Source: Sulfitobacter donghicola DSW-25 = KCTC 12864 = JCM 14565 (lineage in GTDB: Bacteria > Pseudomonadota > Alphaproteobacteria > Rhodobacterales > Rhodobacteraceae). Taken from it: a stretch of DNA of 64,000 nt. Numbering within the stretch: the first letter of the stretch is position 1; each line of letters begins with the position of its first letter. The DNA lies in assembly GCF_000622405.1 (NCBI RefSeq), contig NZ_JASF01000005.1, positions 1,364,001-1,428,000 of the forward strand. The letters are read 5' to 3'. The notes beneath the pieces were generated by a model. The model saw only the letters and a list, made by a program, of their open reading frames with translations. It ran no database searches and had not been told where the DNA came from. Shown one piece after another: positions 17,919-29,672 of this stretch. The position numbers were made by a program, and so were the translations under genes.

Positions 17919-19451
17919 TCAGCCCAGCGCGCCCAGCAACGCGATCACACCAGTTGCCGCACCCGCTCCCAACACCGCTGCCAAAGCGATATAGCGTTTG
18001 AACGGTTTTGGAGAAGGCGGCAAAACATCGCTTTGACGGATCAAAGCAGCCTCAACCAGCGCAGGAAGGCGTGGCCCAAACCGCGACAAAACCCGCGCCG
18101 TTTTGGTGAGGTCGCTCATCATCGCCTTTGGACCAATAGATTTGGTGATGTAATCCGTCACGATTGGCGCTGCGACCTGCCAAATGTTAATCTGCGGGTT
18201 CAACGACCGCGCCACACCTTCAACAACAACCATCGTGCGCTGCAACAGGATAAGCTCGGTACGGGTCTCCATGCCGAAACGCTCGGTCACTTCAAAAAGA
18301 TACGCCAGCAGTCGTGCAATTGAGATGTGATCCGCATCCATACCAAAAATTGGTTCACCAACCGCACGAATGGCGCGCGCGAATTCATCCACGTCTTTGT
18401 CAGCAGGCACATAACCTGCCTCGAAATGGACTTCGGCCACGCGTTTGTAATCCTTGCGGATAAAACCATAGAGGATCTCGGCGTAAACGCGGCGGGTATA
18501 TTCATCGATATGCCCCATGATCCCGAAATCCAACGCGATGATGTTCCCGTTCGAGGCGACCTTCAGGTTGCCCTGATGCATGTCACCGTGGAAATACCCA
18601 TCGCGCAGAGCGTGCTGTAGAAACAGCGCGAGAATACGTTCTGACAGTTCAACACGATCAACGCCCAGCGCATCAATCGCATCGTTATCCCCCATCGAAA
18701 CACCATCAGCCCAGCCAAGCGTCATAACGCGGCGCGCTGAATAGTCCCATTTGATCTCGGGCAGTTCAAACCCTGCATCGTCTTTGGTGTTCGCTGCAAA
18801 TTCTGACGCGGCAGAAGATTCCAACCGCAAGTCCAATTCACCCTGAACAACGCCGTCGAAATGTTCGATCACATCCATCGGGCGCAAGCGCCGCGATCCG
18901 GGTGAGAACAGCTCGACCATGCGGGCGGCGAGATAGAAGGCATCCACATCTTTTTGAAACGCGCGTTCGATACCCGGGCGCAAGACCTTTACAGCGACTT
19001 CTTCACCCGTGCTGTGCAAGCGCGCCTTGTGTACCTGCGCGATTGAGGCCGCCGCGACAGGCTCGCTAAATTCGGAAAAGATATCGCATACGGATTTGCC
19101 CAGCTCGCGTTCGACTTCGTCTTTGGCCGTTTGCACATCAAACGGCGGCAATTGATCCTGAAGGACACGCAGCTGCTGCGCCATTTCATCACCAACAACG
19201 TCGGGACGCGTCGACAGGATTTGACCAAACTTGATATAGGCAGGGCCCAGCGCCGTTAGGGCACGGGTCGCAGGCTGTAGGTTTGGATCACCCTTATAGC
19301 CAAGCGGCTTGAACGGAATCGCCATCGCCTTTGCGACCATGCGAACGGCTTTGGGGGCCTCGAAAGCATCAAGGACAAAGTTCATCGCGCCGGTTCGCTC
19401 CAGCGTCGCGCCTGTGCGGATCAAACGCCAGATATTGTGAATGCCGCGCAT
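17919..19451 (-). CDS. ubiB: UbiB protein-kinase-like ATPase for ubiquinone biosynthesis
   Basis: 510 residues. UbiB is an atypical kinase-like ATPase that supports the membrane ubiquinone-biosynthesis complex. The family hallmarks are present: the KxGQ motif in AYIKFGQILSTRPD, the alanine-rich loop AAASIAQVHKA, the invariant lysine in VAVKVLRPG, the catalytic-type segment HGDMHQGNLKV and DFG in ALDFGIMGHID. The C-terminal ~25 residues (IALAAVLGAGAATGVIALL) form a transmembrane segment, consistent with inner membrane anchoring. Its ATG starts on the base after the ubiE stop, so the genes are an operon. Confidence 0.94.
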   Translation of the reverse strand: MRGIHNIWRLIRTGATLERTGAMNFVLDAFEAPKAVRMVAKAMAIPFKPLGYKGDPNLQPATRALTALGPAYIKFGQILSTRPDVVGDEMAQQLRVLQDQLPPFDVQTAKDEVERELGKSVCDIFSEFSEPVAAASIAQVHKARLHSTGEEVAVKVLRPGIERAFQKDVDAFYLAARMVELFSPGSRRLRPMDVIEHFDGVVQGELDLRLESSAASEFAANTKDDAGFELPEIKWDYSARRVMTLGWADGVSMGDNDAIDALGVDRVELSERILALFLQHALRDGYFHGDMHQGNLKVASNGNIIALDFGIMGHIDEYTRRVYAEILYGFIRKDYKRVAEVHFEAGYVPADKDVDEFARAIRAVGEPIFGMDADHISIARLLAYLFEVTERFGMETRTELILLQRTMVVVEGVARSLNPQINIWQVAAPIVTDYITKSIGPKAMMSDLTKTARVLSRFGPRLPALVEAALIRQSDVLPPSPKPFKRYIALAAVLGAGAATGVIALLGALG

Positions 19452-20195
19452 TTAGATTTTCCAGCCAGAGTGTAACGCCGCAATGCCCATCGTCATATTG
19501 CGGTATTTGGCGTTTTCGAAACCAGCCTGACGTACCATGTCCAAGAAAGTATCCTGATCAGGGAAATTGCGGATCGATTCCACAAGGTACTGATAGCTAT
19601 CGCGATCATTTGCGATCATATGGCCCATCTGGGGAATGACGTTAAAGCTGTATAGATCATACGCTTTTTGCATCATCGGGTTTGGCAGCTGCGAGAACTC
19701 AAGCACCATCAAACGACCACCAGGTCTGAGAACGCGGTAGGCTTCGTTCAACGCCTCCTGTGGGCGTGTTACGTTCCGAATGCCGAACGAGATCGTGTAG
19801 ACGTCAAACGTGTTATCCTCAAACGGCAGGTCCATCGCATCACCAACAACCCAATCAAGGCTGTCTTGCATGGCCTCGGCTTCGGCGCGTTTGCGACCCT
19901 CGATCAGCATCCCTTCGGTCAGATCACAAACCGTCGCATGGCCCGATCCCGCGCGTTTAAGGAACTTGAACGACACATCACCCGTGCCGCCCGCAACATC
20001 CAACAGCTTTTGACCCGCACGTGGCGCAAGCCAATCCATCATCGCCTCTTTCCAGATGCGGTGGATGCCCACGCTCATCACGTCATTCATGACGTCATAT
20101 TTATTCGCCACATCTGTAAACAGGCTGCGAACCTTACCAGCCTTTTCATCTTCGCGGATGGTCTGAGCACCAAAGTGGGTTGTATTGTCGGTCAT
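19452..20195 (-). CDS. ubiE: Ubiquinone/menaquinone biosynthesis C-methyltransferase
   Basis: 247 residues from the ATG at 20195 ([22 protein letters not shown]). It is a class I SAM methyltransferase that C-methylates 2-octaprenyl-6-methoxy-1,4-benzoquinol. The SAM loop is [15 protein letters not shown] and the UbiE signature [19 protein letters not shown] is followed by [11 protein letters not shown]. The open frame continues 35 codons upstream but without similarity, and TTHFG near the N-terminus is the usual start of UbiE. It is divergent from mutM, the usual arrangement near dnaA in Rhodobacteraceae. Confidence 0.95.
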   Translation of the reverse strand: MTDNTTHFGAQTIREDEKAGKVRSLFTDVANKYDVMNDVMSVGIHRIWKEAMMDWLAPRAGQKLLDVAGGTGDVSFKFLKRAGSGHATVCDLTEGMLIEGRKRAEAEAMQDSLDWVVGDAMDLPFEDNTFDVYTISFGIRNVTRPQEALNEAYRVLRPGGRLMVLEFSQLPNPMMQKAYDLYSFNVIPQMGHMIANDRDSYQYLVESIRNFPDQDTFLDMVRQAGFENAKYRNMTMGIAALHSGWKI

Positions 20196-20334
20196 ACGTT
20201 TGATCCTGATCTTGTTGCTTTGCAGATATAGCCTCGGGTTGGCAGGTGCAAACTGCCATTTGACGCAGCACTGCATTGTGTTCCCGCCTATAGCTGCCAA
20301 ACTGGCCGCCAGAATCTAAACAATAGGTGTCTTG

Positions 20335-21186
20335 ATGCCCGAATTACCCGAAGTCGAAACTGTTCGTGCTGGGCTGGCCCCCGTGATGGAGGGCGTTGTG
20401 ATTGAACAGGCCGATGTTAACCGCCCCGATCTGCGCTGGCCCTTTCCTGAAGGAATGGCAGAGCGGCTGACAGGAAAACGTGTTGAACGGCTGAGGCGGC
20501 GCTCAAAATACATTCTTGCGGACCTGAGTTCTGGTGAGACCTTGTTGATCCATCTGGGAATGTCCGGTCGGATGTTGATTTCGGGTGATCCGATGGGCCA
20601 ATTTATCCACGATCACCCTCCCGCTGAAAAACACGATCATGTTGTATTCCACATGGAAAACGGAGCGCGGATTACCTTTAACGATCCACGCCGCTTTGGC
20701 GCGATGGACCTGTTGGACACGGCAACCGCTGACAACCACAAACTACTATCTGTTCTTGGGCCAGAACCTTTAGGAAACGACTTTTACGACTCGATTCTTG
20801 TCGAAGCTTTCAAAAATCGGAACACACCCGTGAAATCCGCCCTATTGGATCAAAGCATTGTTGCCGGACTGGGTAATATTTACGTTTGTGAGGTACTTTT
20901 TCGGGCAGGAATCAGCCCCAAACGAAAAGCGGGACGTATTGCCACAGCGCGCGTCGCTGCCATGGTTCCGATCATCCGAACGGTCTTGGAAGATGCGATT
21001 AAAGCTGGTGGATCATCGCTAAAGGATTTCCGGCAAGCTGATGGAGAACTTGGATATTTTCAACATTCTTTTGACGTTTACGGGAGGGAAAGTGAACCCT
21101 GCCGCCGTGACAGTTGTGAAGGAATAATTGCCCGTGTTGTCCAATCTGGACGGTCCTCTTTCTATTGCCCGACATGCCAAAGATAG
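20335..21186 (+). CDS. mutM: Formamidopyrimidine-DNA glycosylase
   Basis: 283 residues. It excises oxidised purines such as 8-oxoguanine and cleaves the abasic site. I start at the ATG at 20335, giving [10 protein letters not shown]; the catalytic amine is the proline exposed once Met is removed, so a TTG one codon earlier would not make an active enzyme. The catalytic lysine is in [10 protein letters not shown] and the DNA-intercalating and helix-two-turn-helix parts follow ([13 protein letters not shown]). The C-terminal zinc finger has four cysteines: CRRDSC and CPTC. It is divergent from ubiE. Confidence 0.95.
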   Translation: MPELPEVETVRAGLAPVMEGVVIEQADVNRPDLRWPFPEGMAERLTGKRVERLRRRSKYILADLSSGETLLIHLGMSGRMLISGDPMGQFIHDHPPAEKHDHVVFHMENGARITFNDPRRFGAMDLLDTATADNHKLLSVLGPEPLGNDFYDSILVEAFKNRNTPVKSALLDQSIVAGLGNIYVCEVLFRAGISPKRKAGRIATARVAAMVPIIRTVLEDAIKAGGSSLKDFRQADGELGYFQHSFDVYGRESEPCRRDSCEGIIARVVQSGRSSFYCPTCQR

Positions 21187-21249
21187 CTTGAACCGTTTCA
21201 CCGCCATGATATGCACGAACGACTGAGTAACAATAAAAGGGCCGCGCAC

Positions 21250-22026
21250 ATGGCTTATGAAACGATCATTCTGGACGTCGACAATCACGTAGCTTTGGTC
21301 ACGCTGAACCGTCCTGACGCGCTGAACGCGCTGAATGATCAATTGCTGAGCGAGCTGGCAGCCTGCCTGACAGCCTGTCAGGAAAACGACAAAGTGCGCG
21401 CCATCGTCATCACCGGTTCGGAAAAGGCATTTGCCGCAGGTGCCGACATTGCCATGATGAAAGATAAATCCTTTGTAGACGCATTTTCTGGTGACCTGTT
21501 TACAGCCGAAACAGACCAAATCATGCGCGTCCGCAAACCGATCATCGCCGCCGTTTCCGGCTATGCGCTGGGCGGTGGCTGTGAACTGGCCATGATGTGC
21601 GATTTCATCATCTGCTCCGAATCCGCCAAGTTTGGCCAACCCGAGATCAACCTCGGCGTTGTTGCTGGTATCGGTGGCACCCAGCGCCTGACACGAATCG
21701 TTGGCAAATCCAAAGCCATGGACATGAACCTGACGGGCCGCTTCATGGACGCGGATGAGGCAGAACGCTCGGGCCTTGCCTCACGCGTTGTACCTGTGAA
21801 AAAGCTGATCGAAGAAGCATTGGGCGCGGCGCAAAAGATTGCCGAGAAATCCATGGTTTCCGTGATGGTCGTGAAAGAGGCCGTAAACCGCGCCTACGAA
21901 GTACCCCTTCGCGAAGGCCTGTTGTTTGAACGCCGCATGTTCCACTCCCTCTTCGCAACCGAAGACCAATCCGAAGGCATGGGTGCGTTTTTGGAGAAAC
22001 GCGAAGCACAGTTCCGCGATCGGTAG
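21250..22026 (+). CDS. Enoyl-CoA hydratase (crotonase family)
   Basis: 258 residues from the ATG at 21250 ([20 protein letters not shown]), with AAAAGGG upstream. Crotonase motifs: [15 protein letters not shown] for the oxyanion hole, [12 protein letters not shown] with the first catalytic glutamate, and [18 protein letters not shown] with the second. The usual PGAGGTQR sequence reads AGIGGTQR here, a mild change. It hydrates trans-2-enoyl-CoA in fatty acid breakdown. It lies between mutM and rpsT in the conserved dnaA-proximal block. Confidence 0.92.
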   Translation: MAYETIILDVDNHVALVTLNRPDALNALNDQLLSELAACLTACQENDKVRAIVITGSEKAFAAGADIAMMKDKSFVDAFSGDLFTAETDQIMRVRKPIIAAVSGYALGGGCELAMMCDFIICSESAKFGQPEINLGVVAGIGGTQRLTRIVGKSKAMDMNLTGRFMDADEAERSGLASRVVPVKKLIEEALGAAQKIAEKSMVSVMVVKEAVNRAYEVPLREGLLFERRMFHSLFATEDQSEGMGAFLEKREAQFRDR

Positions 22027-22053
22027 AAGGGCCAAGGCTCTGTTAAGCGTCTA

Positions 22054-22236
22054 CTAATTGTAGGTGACACCAGCTTCCAAGACCTCAAAGCTTTTGATTT
22101 CAAAGGTATAAAAACCCGACTGGTCAGCTTTGAGTGCCCGCGAGACAAGCTTGCCTTCTTCATTGGTATAAACTGCCTGCACGGTATGAAGCGCCCTGTA
22201 GCAATGAGTACCATCTGGATAAGTGTATTTGATCAT
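22054..22236 (-). CDS. Possible small protein, 60 aa
   Basis: A short frame, MIKYTYPDGTHCYRALHTV at the start and SFEVLEAGVTYN at the end, convergent with the crotonase gene. Composition looks protein-like, with balanced charged and aromatic residues, but no family is recognised and the upstream region shows only a weak GAAAG as ribosome binding site. It could be a genuine small cytosolic protein or chance. The frame contains a one-mismatch DnaA-box-like sequence near 22214-22222. Confidence 0.4.
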   Translation of the reverse strand: MIKYTYPDGTHCYRALHTVQAVYTNEEGKLVSRALKADQSGFYTFEIKSFEVLEAGVTYN

Positions 22237-22455
22237 TTTATTGGCTTTCTGATAATTTGGTACCAGCGAGAGAAAGGCTAGGCTTGCTGGAGATAGCTTA
22301 GCCTTTCACAAAGCAGTTCCTAGCGGAACGAAAAAACCGCGATTCTCTCAACACGGCCATACCATTCGCATGCGCTGCCCAACCCATCCTTTACAACCAC
22401 ACCCATTCCCCGCTATAGGCGGCATCAGAAATGCGCGTGCAGCCCGCTCAGGCTA

Positions 22456-22527
22456 GAATCACCTATCGGTGTCCTCCCTTTTCGGGAACGACTGTACGCA
22501 TTGACACATATAGATAGGACGATTCTC
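22456..22527 (+). promoter_or_regulatory. Structured rpsT leader able to hide the ribosome binding site
   Basis: Nested pairings can be drawn by eye: GAATC (22456-22460) with GATTC (22521-22525); CCTATC (22462-22467) with GATAGG (22513-22518); GTGTC (22469-22473) with GACAC (22503-22507); TCCC (22475-22478) with GGGA (22484-22487). The GATAGG strand contains the Shine-Dalgarno AGGA region and the outermost helix ends two bases before the ATG at 22528. When folded, initiation would be blocked. E. coli S20 is known to repress its own translation, so an autoregulatory leader is a sensible hypothesis. The region 22237-22455 before it shows nothing I can name. Confidence 0.55.
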
Positions 22528-22791
22528 ATGGCTAACACAGCTCAGGCAAAAAAACGCGCACGTCAGAACGAAAAGCGTTTCGCAATCAACAAAGCACGCC
22601 GTTCACGCATCCGCACATTCATCCGTAAAGTTGAAGAAGCGATCGAATCTGGCGTTAAAGAAGACGCAGTTGCAGCACTGAAAGCTGCCCAGCCAGAACT
22701 GATGCGCGGTGTTACAAAAGGCGTTTACCACAAGAACACTGCTTCGCGTAAAATGTCGCGTCTGGCGGCACGGGTAAAAGCAATCGCCTAA
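22528..22791 (+). CDS. rpsT: 30S ribosomal protein S20
   Basis: 87 residues from the ATG at 22528 ([19 protein letters not shown]), the invariant S20 N-terminus; the open frame extends nine codons upstream but those codons lie in the leader. The protein is strongly basic and helical, with the conserved region [27 protein letters not shown]. It binds 16S rRNA in the small subunit. Its position directly upstream of dnaA is standard in alphaproteobacteria. A strong terminator follows. Confidence 0.97.
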   Translation: MANTAQAKKRARQNEKRFAINKARRSRIRTFIRKVEEAIESGVKEDAVAALKAAQPELMRGVTKGVYHKNTASRKMSRLAARVKAIA

Positions 22792-22814
22792 ATTTCAGGC
22801 CAAAGACTTTTTTG

Positions 22815-22850
22815 CACAGGCGTCACCATTGGTGGCGCCTGTGTTGTTTT
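22815..22850 (+). terminator. Intrinsic terminator of rpsT
   Basis: A 13-pair stem (22815-22827 with 22831-22843, one G-U pair) with a 3-base loop, followed by TTGTTTT. Confidence 0.93.
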
Positions 22851-23286
22851 CAGACCCCCATTAGCGGGGTCATGAGATTCTTTTTGTGCAAACCCTGAGT
22901 CAACAATGAAGTTATGTTGAACCGCCCCCTGTCGACTTGCTACCAACAGTGAGCGATTCATTTTGCTGGGGGGCAGACCCGAAAAACCGACACCAATTTT
23001 GCTAGAGCTGGTGTTCGTGTTAGAAGGGTCTCTCTCATTGCTTGTTTAGAGCGATTGAGAAGAGTTGCAGATGCTGCTGCCAGCACATTTGCCTGTCACA
23101 TTTCGGAACGATGTCGTTCAAGTTACAATCGGCGCGCGAGCGCAGGATTTTAATTTGTACGCATCATACTAACAGTCCAGAGGACAGGGCCGGTTTCCGT
23201 GGGGACCGGAACGGTCATCTTTTGTTTGATGGATTGTCTATTTGTTTGTCGCATCGGCGACGTAATTTGATGGTGGAAGTTAAAGA
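22851..23286 (+). promoter_or_regulatory. dnaA upstream region, 436 bases, with several hairpins
   Basis: No credible gene is seen. Hairpins include GACCCC/GGGGTC just after the rpsT terminator, ACACCA/TGGTGT (22990-22995 with 23009-23014), GTCC/GGAC (23175-23178 with 23182-23185) and CCGGT/ACCGG (23190-23194 with 23205-23209). I find no 9-base DnaA boxes of the TTATNCACA type on either strand, so there is no direct sign of a DnaA-dependent origin here. The dnaA promoter and a long leader must lie in this stretch. GANTC sites, possible CcrM methylation targets, occur near 22874 and 22955. Confidence 0.5.
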
Positions 23287-24651
23287 ATGACACGTGACGA
23301 TTGGGGCAACGTCAAACAACGTCTTCTAAAGACGGTGGGGCAAAACAACTATACAACATGGATCGATCCGCTTGCGCTTGGTCAAATGGAAGGTGGAATC
23401 GCCACAGTTCACGTACCAACGACATTTTTTGGCAACTACGTTAGTCAGAATTTTTCTGATTTGATTCTGCATGAGATGAGGTCCTTTGATACCTCTCTCT
23501 CGCGCCTCAAATTTGAAGTCGCCAGCAAATCGCCCGCCCCTGTTACCCGCCAGACAGACGCTATTCAGCCTCCTCGTTCTACAACGCCAGCAGCACCATC
23601 CGCTGCGACGTCTTATAACGCTCCACTGGAAAAACGATTCTCGTTCGATACATTTGTTGTCGGTAAACCGAATGAGCTGGCCCATGCCGCCGCTCGCCGC
23701 GTTGCTGAAGGCGGCCCCGTCACGTTTAACCCTTTGTTCCTTTATGGCGGCGTTGGTTTGGGCAAAACCCACCTCATGCACGCCATCGCCCAAGAGCTAC
23801 AAGCCCGCAAGCCAGAGCTGAACGTTCTGTACCTGTCAGCCGAGCAATTCATGTACCGTTTTGTTCAGGCGCTGCGGGATCGCAAAATGATGGACTTCAA
23901 AGAGATTTTCCGCACCGTTGATGTGTTGATGGTAGATGACGTGCAATTCATCGCCGGCAAAGACAGCACGCAGGAAGAGTTCTTTCACACTTTCAACGCA
24001 CTGGTTGATCAAAACAAACAGATTATCATCTCGGCCGATCGCGCGCCGCAGGATATCAAAGACCTTGAAGAGCGCGTTAAATCCCGCCTGCAATGTGGTT
24101 TGGTCGTAGACCTGCATCCTACGGACTACGAATTGCGCCTTGGCATTTTGCAGACCAAAGTCGACAGCCACCGCGTCTCCTATCCCGACCTTGAAATGGA
24201 TGACGGCATTCTCGAATTTCTCGCGCATCGAATTTCAACAAATGTTCGCGTGCTAGAGGGTGCTTTGACCCGTCTGTTCGCCTTTGCCTCTTTGGTTGGG
24301 CGCCGGATCGATATGGATCTGACCCAAGACTGCCTTGCCGATGTCTTGCGTGCCTCGGAACGCAAAATCACCGTCGAGGAAATTCAGCGCAAAGTATCGG
24401 ATCACTATAACATCCGCCTATCGGATATGATCGGCCCGAAACGTCTGCGCAGCTTTGCCCGTCCTCGTCAGGTTGCAATGTATCTGTGCAAACACATGAC
24501 CAGCCGCTCTTTACCCGAAATCGGCCGCCGCTTTGGGGGGCGCGATCACACCACAGTCATGCACGGTGTAAAGCGTATCGAAGAATTGAAAGTATCCGAC
24601 GGCCAAATCGCCGAAGATCTCGAGCTTTTGCGCCGCTCATTAGAAGCCTAA
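23287..24651 (+). CDS. dnaA: Chromosomal replication initiator protein
   Basis: 454 residues. Domain I (1-80) includes TWIDPLALGQMEGG; domain II is a short Pro/Ala/Ser-rich linker (about 82-112); domain III is AAA+ with Walker A GGVGLGKTH at 154-162 and Walker B MVDDVQF around 215-221; domain IV carries the DnaA-box-binding signature GRDHTTVMHGVKRIEEL at 418-434. It binds DnaA boxes, opens the origin and loads helicase. The ATG at 23287 follows GTTAAAGA. It is followed by its own terminator and then dnaN. Confidence 0.97.
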   Translation: MTRDDWGNVKQRLLKTVGQNNYTTWIDPLALGQMEGGIATVHVPTTFFGNYVSQNFSDLILHEMRSFDTSLSRLKFEVASKSPAPVTRQTDAIQPPRSTTPAAPSAATSYNAPLEKRFSFDTFVVGKPNELAHAAARRVAEGGPVTFNPLFLYGGVGLGKTHLMHAIAQELQARKPELNVLYLSAEQFMYRFVQALRDRKMMDFKEIFRTVDVLMVDDVQFIAGKDSTQEEFFHTFNALVDQNKQIIISADRAPQDIKDLEERVKSRLQCGLVVDLHPTDYELRLGILQTKVDSHRVSYPDLEMDDGILEFLAHRISTNVRVLEGALTRLFAFASLVGRRIDMDLTQDCLADVLRASERKITVEEIQRKVSDHYNIRLSDMIGPKRLRSFARPRQVAMYLCKHMTSRSLPEIGRRFGGRDHTTVMHGVKRIEELKVSDGQIAEDLELLRRSLEA

Positions 24652-24680
24652 AGCATCAACAAAAGATGCAGCGAAGCAAC

Positions 24681-24709
24681 AGGGCGACCTTTCACAGGGT
24701 CGCCTTTTT
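24681..24709 (+). terminator. Intrinsic terminator of dnaA
   Basis: GGCGACC pairs with GGTCGCC (stem 24681-24689 with 24698-24706 including outer pairs), followed by a T-run. It implies dnaN has its own promoter in 24710-24792. Confidence 0.9.
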
Positions 24710-24792
24710 CATTAGACGGTTGTTAAGTCTTGTGATTGGCCGCGAAGCGGGTAATTTGACGTCTCTCAGTCCTGTGCAGTGGAGTTAGGCAT

Positions 24793-25911
24793 ATGAAATT
24801 CAGCATCGAACGCGCCGCGTTGCTCAAGGCCGTCTCTCAGGCACAGTCCGTGGTTGAGCGGCGCAACACTATTCCAATTCTGGCCAACGTCCTGATTGAG
24901 GCGGAAGGCAGCGATGTTTCATTCCGCGCGACCGATCTGGATATCGAAGTGGTTGATAAGGCCCCCGCTCAGGTAGAGCGCGCAGGTGCCACCACTGTTG
25001 CCGCAACAACGCTGCATGAAATTGTACGTAAACTTCCAGACGGTGCGCTGGTGTCGCTTACGGCTGATACTGCCGCTGGTCGCTTGACCGTCGAGGCGGG
25101 GCGTTCAAATTTCTCGCTGGCGACACTGCCAAAAGAAGACTTCCCAGTAATGGCGTCTTCTGAATATGCGTCAAATTTCTCGGCTGGGGCTGCCGTTCTA
25201 CGCCGTCTCTTCGACAAATCCAAATTTGCGATCTCGACAGAAGAGACGCGCTATTATCTGAACGGTGTTTACATGCATATCGCGGATAGCGAGGGCGGCA
25301 AGATGCTGCGCTGCGTTGCGACCGATGGCCACCGCCTTGCCCGTATTGATTCCGACATGCCCGAAGGCGCTAGCGAAATGCCGGGTGTGATTGTGCCACG
25401 TAAAACCGTTGGCGAGCTGCGCAAACTGCTGGACGACGACGATATGGAAATCGCCGTGTCTGTTTCCGAGACAAAGATCCGCTTTGCCACGCCGCAAATC
25501 ACCCTGACTTCCAAGGTCATCGACGGGACTTTCCCCGATTACACCCGCGTTATCCCACAAGGGAACACGCGCAAATTGGAAGTAGACGCGGCCGATTTTG
25601 CCCAAGCAGTTGATCGTGTTGCAACCGTTAGCTCCGAGCGTTCCCGCGCGGTGAAACTTCAACTCGACGAAGACCGTCTGGTTCTTTCGGTCAACGCACC
25701 AGACAGTGGCGCCGCCGAAGAAGAGCTGGCAGTGGCCTATAACGATGAACGCCTAGAAATCGGTTTCAACGCAAAGTACCTGCTGGAAATCGCCAGCCAA
25801 GTTGATCGTGAAAACGCTGTCTTCCTGTTCAACTCTTCTGGTGATCCAACGTTGATGCGCGAAGGCAATGACACCTCTGCTGTTTACGTTGTAATGCCAA
25901 TGCGCGTTTAA
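24793..25911 (+). CDS. dnaN: DNA polymerase III sliding clamp, beta subunit
   Basis: 372 residues, full length, beginning MKFSIERAALLKAVSQAQSV, the typical clamp N-terminus. Three repeated clamp domains are discernible, with NTIPILANVLIEA, the middle region YYLNGVYMHI...CVATDGHRLA and a C-terminal end SGDPTLMREGNDTSAVYVVMPMRV. It forms the dimeric ring that tethers polymerase III. The hydrophobic pocket end (VVMPMR) is conserved. recF follows 45 bases later, with a small hairpin in the gap. Confidence 0.97.
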   Translation: MKFSIERAALLKAVSQAQSVVERRNTIPILANVLIEAEGSDVSFRATDLDIEVVDKAPAQVERAGATTVAATTLHEIVRKLPDGALVSLTADTAAGRLTVEAGRSNFSLATLPKEDFPVMASSEYASNFSAGAAVLRRLFDKSKFAISTEETRYYLNGVYMHIADSEGGKMLRCVATDGHRLARIDSDMPEGASEMPGVIVPRKTVGELRKLLDDDDMEIAVSVSETKIRFATPQITLTSKVIDGTFPDYTRVIPQGNTRKLEVDAADFAQAVDRVATVSSERSRAVKLQLDEDRLVLSVNAPDSGAAEEELAVAYNDERLEIGFNAKYLLEIASQVDRENAVFLFNSSGDPTLMREGNDTSAVYVVMPMRV

Positions 25912-25917
25912 GGGGGC

Positions 25918-25937
25918 CGGAATTTTTAGGAATTCCG
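25918..25937 (+). other. Perfect hairpin in the dnaN-recF gap
   Basis: CGGAATT (25918-25924) pairs with AATTCCG (25931-25937) with a 6-base loop; a GGGG/CCCC outer pairing is possible. It lacks a clear T-run and may tune expression between dnaN and recF. Confidence 0.45.
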
Positions 25938-25956
25938 ACCTAGAAAGCCCCAGCTG

Positions 25957-27066
25957 ATGGCGGGACTTTATCTTTCAAACCTTACCCTATCTCATTTCCG
26001 TTCGCACAAGCGGGCGGTGATTGAAACTGATGCGCGGCCCGTTGCGATCCACGGCAATAACGGCGCAGGCAAAACCAATATTCTCGAAGCTATTTCCCTC
26101 CTGTCTCCTGGCAGGGGGCTGCGCCGCGCCAGCGCCGAGGACATGACCCGTCGCCCAGAAGTTTTAGGGTGGAAGATTTCGGCGCTTCTCCATGGGCCAA
26201 TTGGTATCAACGAGATCGAGATCATCTCGGAAAAAGGAGCGGCGCGGCAAGTCAAGATAGATGGCAAGCCTACGCCTCAAACTGCCCTTGGTAAAATCGC
26301 CCGCGTATTATGGCTGATCCCCTCAATGGACCGTTTGTGGATCGAAGGCGCCGAGGGTAGGCGGCGGTTTTTAGATCGAATGACGCTCAGCTTTCTGCCA
26401 GACCACGCGGAAATCTCACTGGCTTATGAAAAGGCCATGCGAGAGCGGAACCGTTTGTTAAAAGATATGGTGCGCGAACCCTCTTGGTATTCGGCGCTAG
26501 AGGCGCGTATGGCGGAAACGGCTGTGGCGATACATCAGAACCGCCTTCATGCGTTGCAGGCTCTTTCACAGGCTCAGCAAGCCGCAGAAACCGCATTTCC
26601 CTCTGCCACCCTCGCGTTGGAATGTGAGATGCCAACCGATGTGGAAGAAATGCGAAGCGCTCTTGCCGATAACCGAATGCGCGATTTGGCTGCTGGGCGG
26701 ACCTTGATCGGACCACACCGTGCTGACCTCTTTGCCGAGTATACGGCCAAGGGCATTCCTGCACGGGATTGCTCCACCGGTGAGCAAAAGGCGCTGTTGG
26801 TTTCTTTGATCCTCGCTAACGCGCGCGCCTTGGCGAAAGACTTTGGTGCTCCGCCCTTGTTGCTATTGGACGAGGTCGCCGCCCATCTAGACGCAAGCCG
26901 CCGCGCCGCCCTATATGACGAGATCGTCGCGCTTGGAGCGCAGGCGTGGATGACGGGCACAGAAGACGGGTTATTTGAGGCGATGGGTGATCGTGCGCAA
27001 TCTCTTTTGGTGGGCGAAACTGATGGGGTTTCCAGTGTTTCGCCAGCCTCTGGGCCGAACTCTTAA
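25957..27066 (+). CDS. recF: DNA replication and repair protein RecF
   Basis: 369 residues of an SMC-like ABC ATPase. Walker A is GNNGAGKTN at 33-41, the signature motif is STGEQKALLVSLILANARAL and Walker B is PLLLLDEVAAHLD. The middle part includes LWLIPSMDRLWIEGAEGRRR, typical for RecF. It helps load RecA at gaps through RecOR. The start ATG at 25957 (MAGLYLSNLTLSHFRSHKR) has only a weak ribosome binding site. It sits in the usual dnaA-dnaN-recF-gyrB order. Confidence 0.95.
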   Translation: MAGLYLSNLTLSHFRSHKRAVIETDARPVAIHGNNGAGKTNILEAISLLSPGRGLRRASAEDMTRRPEVLGWKISALLHGPIGINEIEIISEKGAARQVKIDGKPTPQTALGKIARVLWLIPSMDRLWIEGAEGRRRFLDRMTLSFLPDHAEISLAYEKAMRERNRLLKDMVREPSWYSALEARMAETAVAIHQNRLHALQALSQAQQAAETAFPSATLALECEMPTDVEEMRSALADNRMRDLAAGRTLIGPHRADLFAEYTAKGIPARDCSTGEQKALLVSLILANARALAKDFGAPPLLLLDEVAAHLDASRRAALYDEIVALGAQAWMTGTEDGLFEAMGDRAQSLLVGETDGVSSVSPASGPNS

Positions 27067-29565
<2,499 letters not shown>

Positions 29566-29594
29566 CGGTTAACAACAGCTCGTTCTAAATTTGG

Positions 29595-29631
29595 CCGCGC
29601 AGAGGGTTTCATCACCCCCTGCGCGGTTTTT
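29595..29631 (+). terminator. Intrinsic terminator of gyrB
   Basis: CCGCGCAG (29595-29602) pairs with CTGCGCGG (29619-29626), with inner GGG/CCC pairs, followed by five T residues. Confidence 0.93.
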
Positions 29632-29672
29632 CCGTTTTTGGGGATACGGTTTTTTCCATGGTTTCCTCACAG

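Noticed and set aside
23042..23290. 82-codon frame just upstream of dnaA
   Set aside because: It has no recognisable domain, is rich in Cys and Arg in an unlikely way, and covers the hairpins of the dnaA leader.
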